A stretch of DNA of 9,271 nt from Verrucomicrobiales bacterium (GTDB lineage Bacteria > Verrucomicrobiota > Verrucomicrobiia > Verrucomicrobiales > Verrucomicrobiaceae): positions 1-9,271 of the forward strand of contig DMMK01000051.1 in NCBI GenBank assembly GCA_003453085.1. Direction: 5' to 3'. A program made the position numbers and the translations under genes. Shown one piece after another: positions 6,827 through 9,271 of the stretch. The notes under the pieces are model-generated. The model was given only the letters and a program-made list of their open reading frames with translations, searched no databases and had not been told where the DNA came from. Position 1 is the first letter of the stretch, and each line of letters begins with the position of its first letter.

Positions 6827-7396
6827 CTAATAAAAACGGTAATCAAAGGCACCCAGAATCGCACCGACCTGCACTTCATGGCATTCAAGGCAACTTTTGT
6901 CCGCGTGCACCGGAGCGATGATTCGAACCCTTACCTTTTCAACTGAATCAGTGGAAACAGGCATCTCGATCCAGGGCAGAGATTGCGAACGTATTTTTTG
7001 GATTGCCGCCTTTTCCTCAGAAGACAATTCCCGATGAACCGCCGTCTCCAAAGAGGTTTTCTTGGGAAGATACGGCTTCTCAAAATATCGTTCGCCCTTC
7101 TCTGGCACGAGGCCAATCAATCGGATGGATTCCAGACCATGCTGATCATCCTTCCACTGGATGGTCCAGACATTCCACTGGGTGCTCCGCACAAACCTTG
7201 AATGACCGAAATTTCCACCTGCGACAAAGGTTCTGACGGCCTTCTGATGAGCGTCGGCAAAGGGAACCCCTTGTTCATACCCCGTGTAGTAACCAGTCAA
7301 CAAACCAAGACAAAACCAAAGAAAGGGACTGATAGCCAAGAGAATGCTAAGCCCAATCATAAAACAAACGATCCTGAACCTTTTTTGAATCTCCAT
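6827..7396 (-). CDS. Membrane-anchored mono-haem c-type cytochrome, small
   Basis: The 189-residue protein has one N-terminal membrane segment (about 8-34, hydrophobic with a basic N-terminus) and a periplasmic domain of about 150 residues. A single haem c motif, CLECH (169-173), lies almost at the C-terminus, followed only by a short tail GAILGAFDYRFY. The layout of membrane anchor, long sensor-like domain and late CxxCH followed by a GA-containing strand resembles the Tll0287-like (DUF3365) haem domains that also occur in sensor proteins, but here no kinase or cyclase output follows. The surrounding DNA is AT-richer than its neighbours (about 43-48% GC in blocks counted by hand). It is read away from the methyltransferase gene at 7531. 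The start has no good Shine-Dalgarno, but the next Met, at residue 13, would cut into the membrane segment. Function is unknown; haem binding is likely. Confidence 0.8.
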   Translation of the reverse strand: MEIQKRFRIVCFMIGLSILLAISPFLWFCLGLLTGYYTGYEQGVPFADAHQKAVRTFVAGGNFGHSRFVRSTQWNVWTIQWKDDQHGLESIRLIGLVPEKGERYFEKPYLPKKTSLETAVHRELSSEEKAAIQKIRSQSLPWIEMPVSTDSVEKVRVRIIAPVHADKSCLECHEVQVGAILGAFDYRFY

Positions 7397-7422
7397 GCCT
7401 TGAGACTAGGGAGAAATCGAAA

Positions 7423-7436
7423 CGGAATAAATTCCG
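7423..7436. promoter_or_regulatory. 14-base dyad in the divergent intergenic region
   Basis: CGGAAT-AA-ATTCCG is a perfect inverted repeat 27 bases before the cytochrome start codon, within the 134-base region between two divergent genes. On the minus strand it sits just after a TCGACA (-35-like) element, where a bound repressor could block RNA polymerase. No regulator gene is adjacent. A dyad of this length can arise by chance. Confidence 0.3.
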
Positions 7437-7530
7437 ATTGTCGAGAAAGATATGGAACTTCTGCACTTGATAAAGGAGTCCAGTTTTAGGTACATGTCAG
7501 CGATCTAGACGATTTGATTTATCCGCGCCC

Positions 7531-8517
7531 ATGCCATTTCCCAAGCCCTTTTCAGAATTCATGGCGCGTGCCCTGTATGATCCTGAGCGAGGCTACTATG
7601 CACGGCAGATCCAGACCGTCGGGGCACGGGGAGATTTTTCCACTTCGGCCACGTTATCGCCCATTTTTGCGCAGGCTGTTACCGGCTGGTTAAAAAAGGA
7701 GGCCGGATTGCGGCCCGAGGTGCGGCATGTGATCGAGGTGGGGGCAGGCAGCGGGGTGCTGATGGCCGGAGTCAAAAAGAACCTGGGCTGGTGGCAGCGG
7801 CGGAAGTTTCATTGGCACATTGTGGAGACGTCTCCTGTTCTCCGGCAGCAGCAGCGCACCCTGCTTGGCTCGCGCGTCACCTGGCATGAAGATTTAAAGG
7901 CCGCCCTCACCAGTTGCGAGGGGATGGCTTTTATCTATCACAATGAAGTGCTGGATGCCTTTCCCGCGACCCTCCTGCAATGGCACGAAAAAGCTTGGCA
8001 TGAAGTGTATATCAGCGCGGAGCGGCGCGAGGTGTTGCAACCGCTCGAGTGGGGGAAGGATAAGCGCAAACATTTCAGCGCCCTGGGACCATGGCCCGCA
8101 CGCGCTAAAAGCCAGAAGGTGGAGCTGCATGATTCCGTGCGCCAGTGGCTGGAGGCGTGGGCCCCGGCGTGGAAAACAGGGGCCATGCTGACGGTGGATT
8201 ATGGCGATGAGTTCCCAGCTCTCTACTACCGTCGTCCGGCAGGCACACTGAGGGCGTACTTGCGCCAGCATCGGATCGAAGGCTTTGAAATCTACCTGCA
8301 TCCTGGGCGGCAAGACATCACGGCGGATGTGAACTTCACAGACTACCGAAAATGGGCGAAGAAGCTGGGCTGGAGCGAGGCCAGCTATGGCACGCAGGCA
8401 GATTTCATCCATGCTCATGTAAAGAAATTGCCATCCACACCTAGCACATCATTTATCATGGACTCAGGTGGCGCTGGAGAAGCCTTCAAGCATGTAGTGC
8501 ATCGCGTCGGCCATTGA
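7531..8517 (+). CDS. MidA/NDUFAF7-family SAM-dependent methyltransferase
   Basis: This family (COG1565, DUF185) methylates protein arginine; the mitochondrial member NDUFAF7 modifies an NDUFS2 arginine during complex I assembly. Conserved blocks appear in order: FxxFMARALYDPERGYY (7-23), GDFSTSATLSPIF (34-46), the SAM-binding EVGAGSG (69-75), ETSPVLRQQQ (99-108), NEVLDAFP (138-145), DYG (223-225), GTLRAY (238-243) and DITADVNF (262-269). The C-terminal AGEAFKHVVHR matches the usual family ending, so the gene is complete. At 328 residues it is somewhat shorter than many homologues, mainly because the segment after the DITxxVNF block is compact. The ATG at 7531 precedes the first conserved block by six residues; there is no obvious Shine-Dalgarno. 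No complex I gene is in the window, so the target is inferred from the family. Confidence 0.93.
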   Translation: MPFPKPFSEFMARALYDPERGYYARQIQTVGARGDFSTSATLSPIFAQAVTGWLKKEAGLRPEVRHVIEVGAGSGVLMAGVKKNLGWWQRRKFHWHIVETSPVLRQQQRTLLGSRVTWHEDLKAALTSCEGMAFIYHNEVLDAFPATLLQWHEKAWHEVYISAERREVLQPLEWGKDKRKHFSALGPWPARAKSQKVELHDSVRQWLEAWAPAWKTGAMLTVDYGDEFPALYYRRPAGTLRAYLRQHRIEGFEIYLHPGRQDITADVNFTDYRKWAKKLGWSEASYGTQADFIHAHVKKLPSTPSTSFIMDSGGAGEAFKHVVHRVGH

Positions 8518-8605
8518 GCGGCGTTCCTTGTGTGGTGCGGTTCAGGCAATGGGTGTGTGGAGTGCGCGGAATGAGTGCAGCGTTCGCCAAAGCAGTCCAA
8601 TAACC

Positions 8606-8620
8606 CGTGCCCCTGGCACG
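8606..8620. promoter_or_regulatory. 15-base dyad upstream of the efflux adaptor gene
   Basis: CGTGCC-CCT-GGCACG is a perfect six-base inverted repeat with a three-base centre, 53 bases before the adaptor ATG. It could be an operator for the efflux genes or the stem of a weak terminator for the methyltransferase, although no T-tract follows. The rest of 8518-8673 shows nothing else clear. Confidence 0.25.
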
Positions 8621-8673
8621 TACCATTCGGTGAAGGTCAGTAGGAGCGGCGGCGACGAATCATTTTTAACATC

Positions 8674-9271
8674 ATGCGAATCCATTCACAGTTCCCTGCA
8701 TGGCTGGCATTGGCCTTTTGCCTTGCAGCCTGTTCTCCCGCTCCCAAGGACGAAGCCTCAGCCGGGGTGAAAAGAACGCCCACGGTACCTGTGGTGGTCG
8801 CAACGGTGGAACAGCGGGAGGTCCCTGTGCAACTGCAGGCCATTGGCAACGTAAGGCCAAAAGCGACGGTGGCCGTGAAAGCTAGGGTGACCGGACAGAT
8901 CGCCGAGGTCTTTTTCCAGGAAGGGCAGGATGTCAAAAAAGGGGATGTTCTGGCCAAGATTGATCCGGCTCCCTTTGAAGTCGTACTGGCCCAGGCCAAA
9001 GCGCGGCTGGCGCAGGCAACGACTCAGGCGGAAATCGCCAAAAAACAGGCGGCCCGTTACACCAACCTCTCGCAGAGCGGCGGCGTCTCCCGTGAGGAAG
9101 TGGACAACTTTAAAAGCACGGCGGATGCGGCATTCTCCAACCAGGAAGCTGCGGCGGCCACAGTGAAAGAGGCGGAACTGCCACTGAGCTACTGTCAGGT
9201 GATCTCTCCGATCACGGGCCGTGCGGGCCGACGCGCCGTGGATGCGGGCAATTGGGTGAAGGAGGATGAAA
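8674..9271 (+). CDS. RND efflux periplasmic adaptor (membrane fusion) lipoprotein, 3' end cut
   Basis: The first 199 residues are present and the frame is open at the window edge. The protein should link an inner-membrane RND pump to an outer-membrane channel, as in AcrA/MexA. A lipoprotein signal ends in LAAC at 17-20, so Cys20 is probably acylated and anchors the mature protein. A beta-barrel/lipoyl start follows (VPVVVATVEQREVPVQ, about 39-54; VKARVTGQIAEVFFQEGQDV, about 68-87; KGDVLAKIDPAPFE), then an Ala/Gln/Lys-rich alpha-helical hairpin (about 104-170), then the return into the second lipoyl half (YCQVISPITGRAGR). This order is diagnostic for the HlyD/AcrA family. The pump gene, and perhaps an outer-membrane factor, is expected just downstream. 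The substrate cannot be inferred. No close Shine-Dalgarno precedes the ATG, but the signal peptide makes this start secure. Confidence 0.95.
   Translation, partial: MRIHSQFPAWLALAFCLAACSPAPKDEASAGVKRTPTVPVVVATVEQREVPVQLQAIGNVRPKATVAVKARVTGQIAEVFFQEGQDVKKGDVLAKIDPAPFEVVLAQAKARLAQATTQAEIAKKQAARYTNLSQSGGVSREEVDNFKSTADAAFSNQEAAAATVKEAELPLSYCQVISPITGRAGRRAVDAGNWVKEDE

Noticed and set aside
7894..8418. 174-codon minus-strand frame opposite the methyltransferase
   Set aside because: The plus strand encodes the complete set of MidA motifs over the same bases.

Overview
The window is about 60% GC by eye and reads as a chromosomal segment from a Gram-negative bacterium, most likely of the PVC group (Verrucomicrobiota or Planctomycetota). 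The strongest pointer is the first gene, a planctomycete-type cytochrome c domain joined to WD40 repeats, an architecture abundant in those phyla. Weak or absent Shine-Dalgarno sequences before most genes and several secreted proteins of no familiar family fit this too. The placement is an inference; no rRNA or marker gene is present.

Left part (1-4719, all + strand): the C-terminal part of a cytochrome/WD40 protein; an APC-family amino acid permease split into two reading frames by one extra A in an A8 run; a Tat-exported Fe/Mn superoxide dismutase with two unusual second-shell residues; and a secreted protein of unknown function. The permease and the dismutase are separated by a possible terminator.

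Middle (4720-7396, all - strand): 267 bases without a convincing gene (4720-4986), ending in a strong 14-bp hairpin terminator; a complete tRNA-Asp(GTC) with encoded CCA and its own candidate promoter; a two-gene unit of a DhnA/FbaB-type class I aldolase followed 23 bases later by a secreted beta-sandwich-like protein; then, after a 213-base gap, a membrane-anchored mono-haem cytochrome in a visibly AT-richer patch.

Right part (7397-9271, + strand): a 134-base divergent intergenic region with a 14-base dyad, a MidA/NDUFAF7-type methyltransferase, a 156-base gap with a second dyad, and the first 199 codons of an RND-efflux periplasmic adaptor lipoprotein that runs off the window.

The genes do not form one pathway. 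The recurring theme is the cell envelope: two c-type haem proteins, an exported superoxide dismutase, an efflux adaptor, two secreted proteins of unknown role, and a methyltransferase whose family assists respiratory complex I. I found no CRISPR array, insertion sequence, phage gene or obvious defence system. The best candidates for something new are the superoxide dismutase active-site variants, the A8 frameshift site and the low-GC orphan cytochrome.
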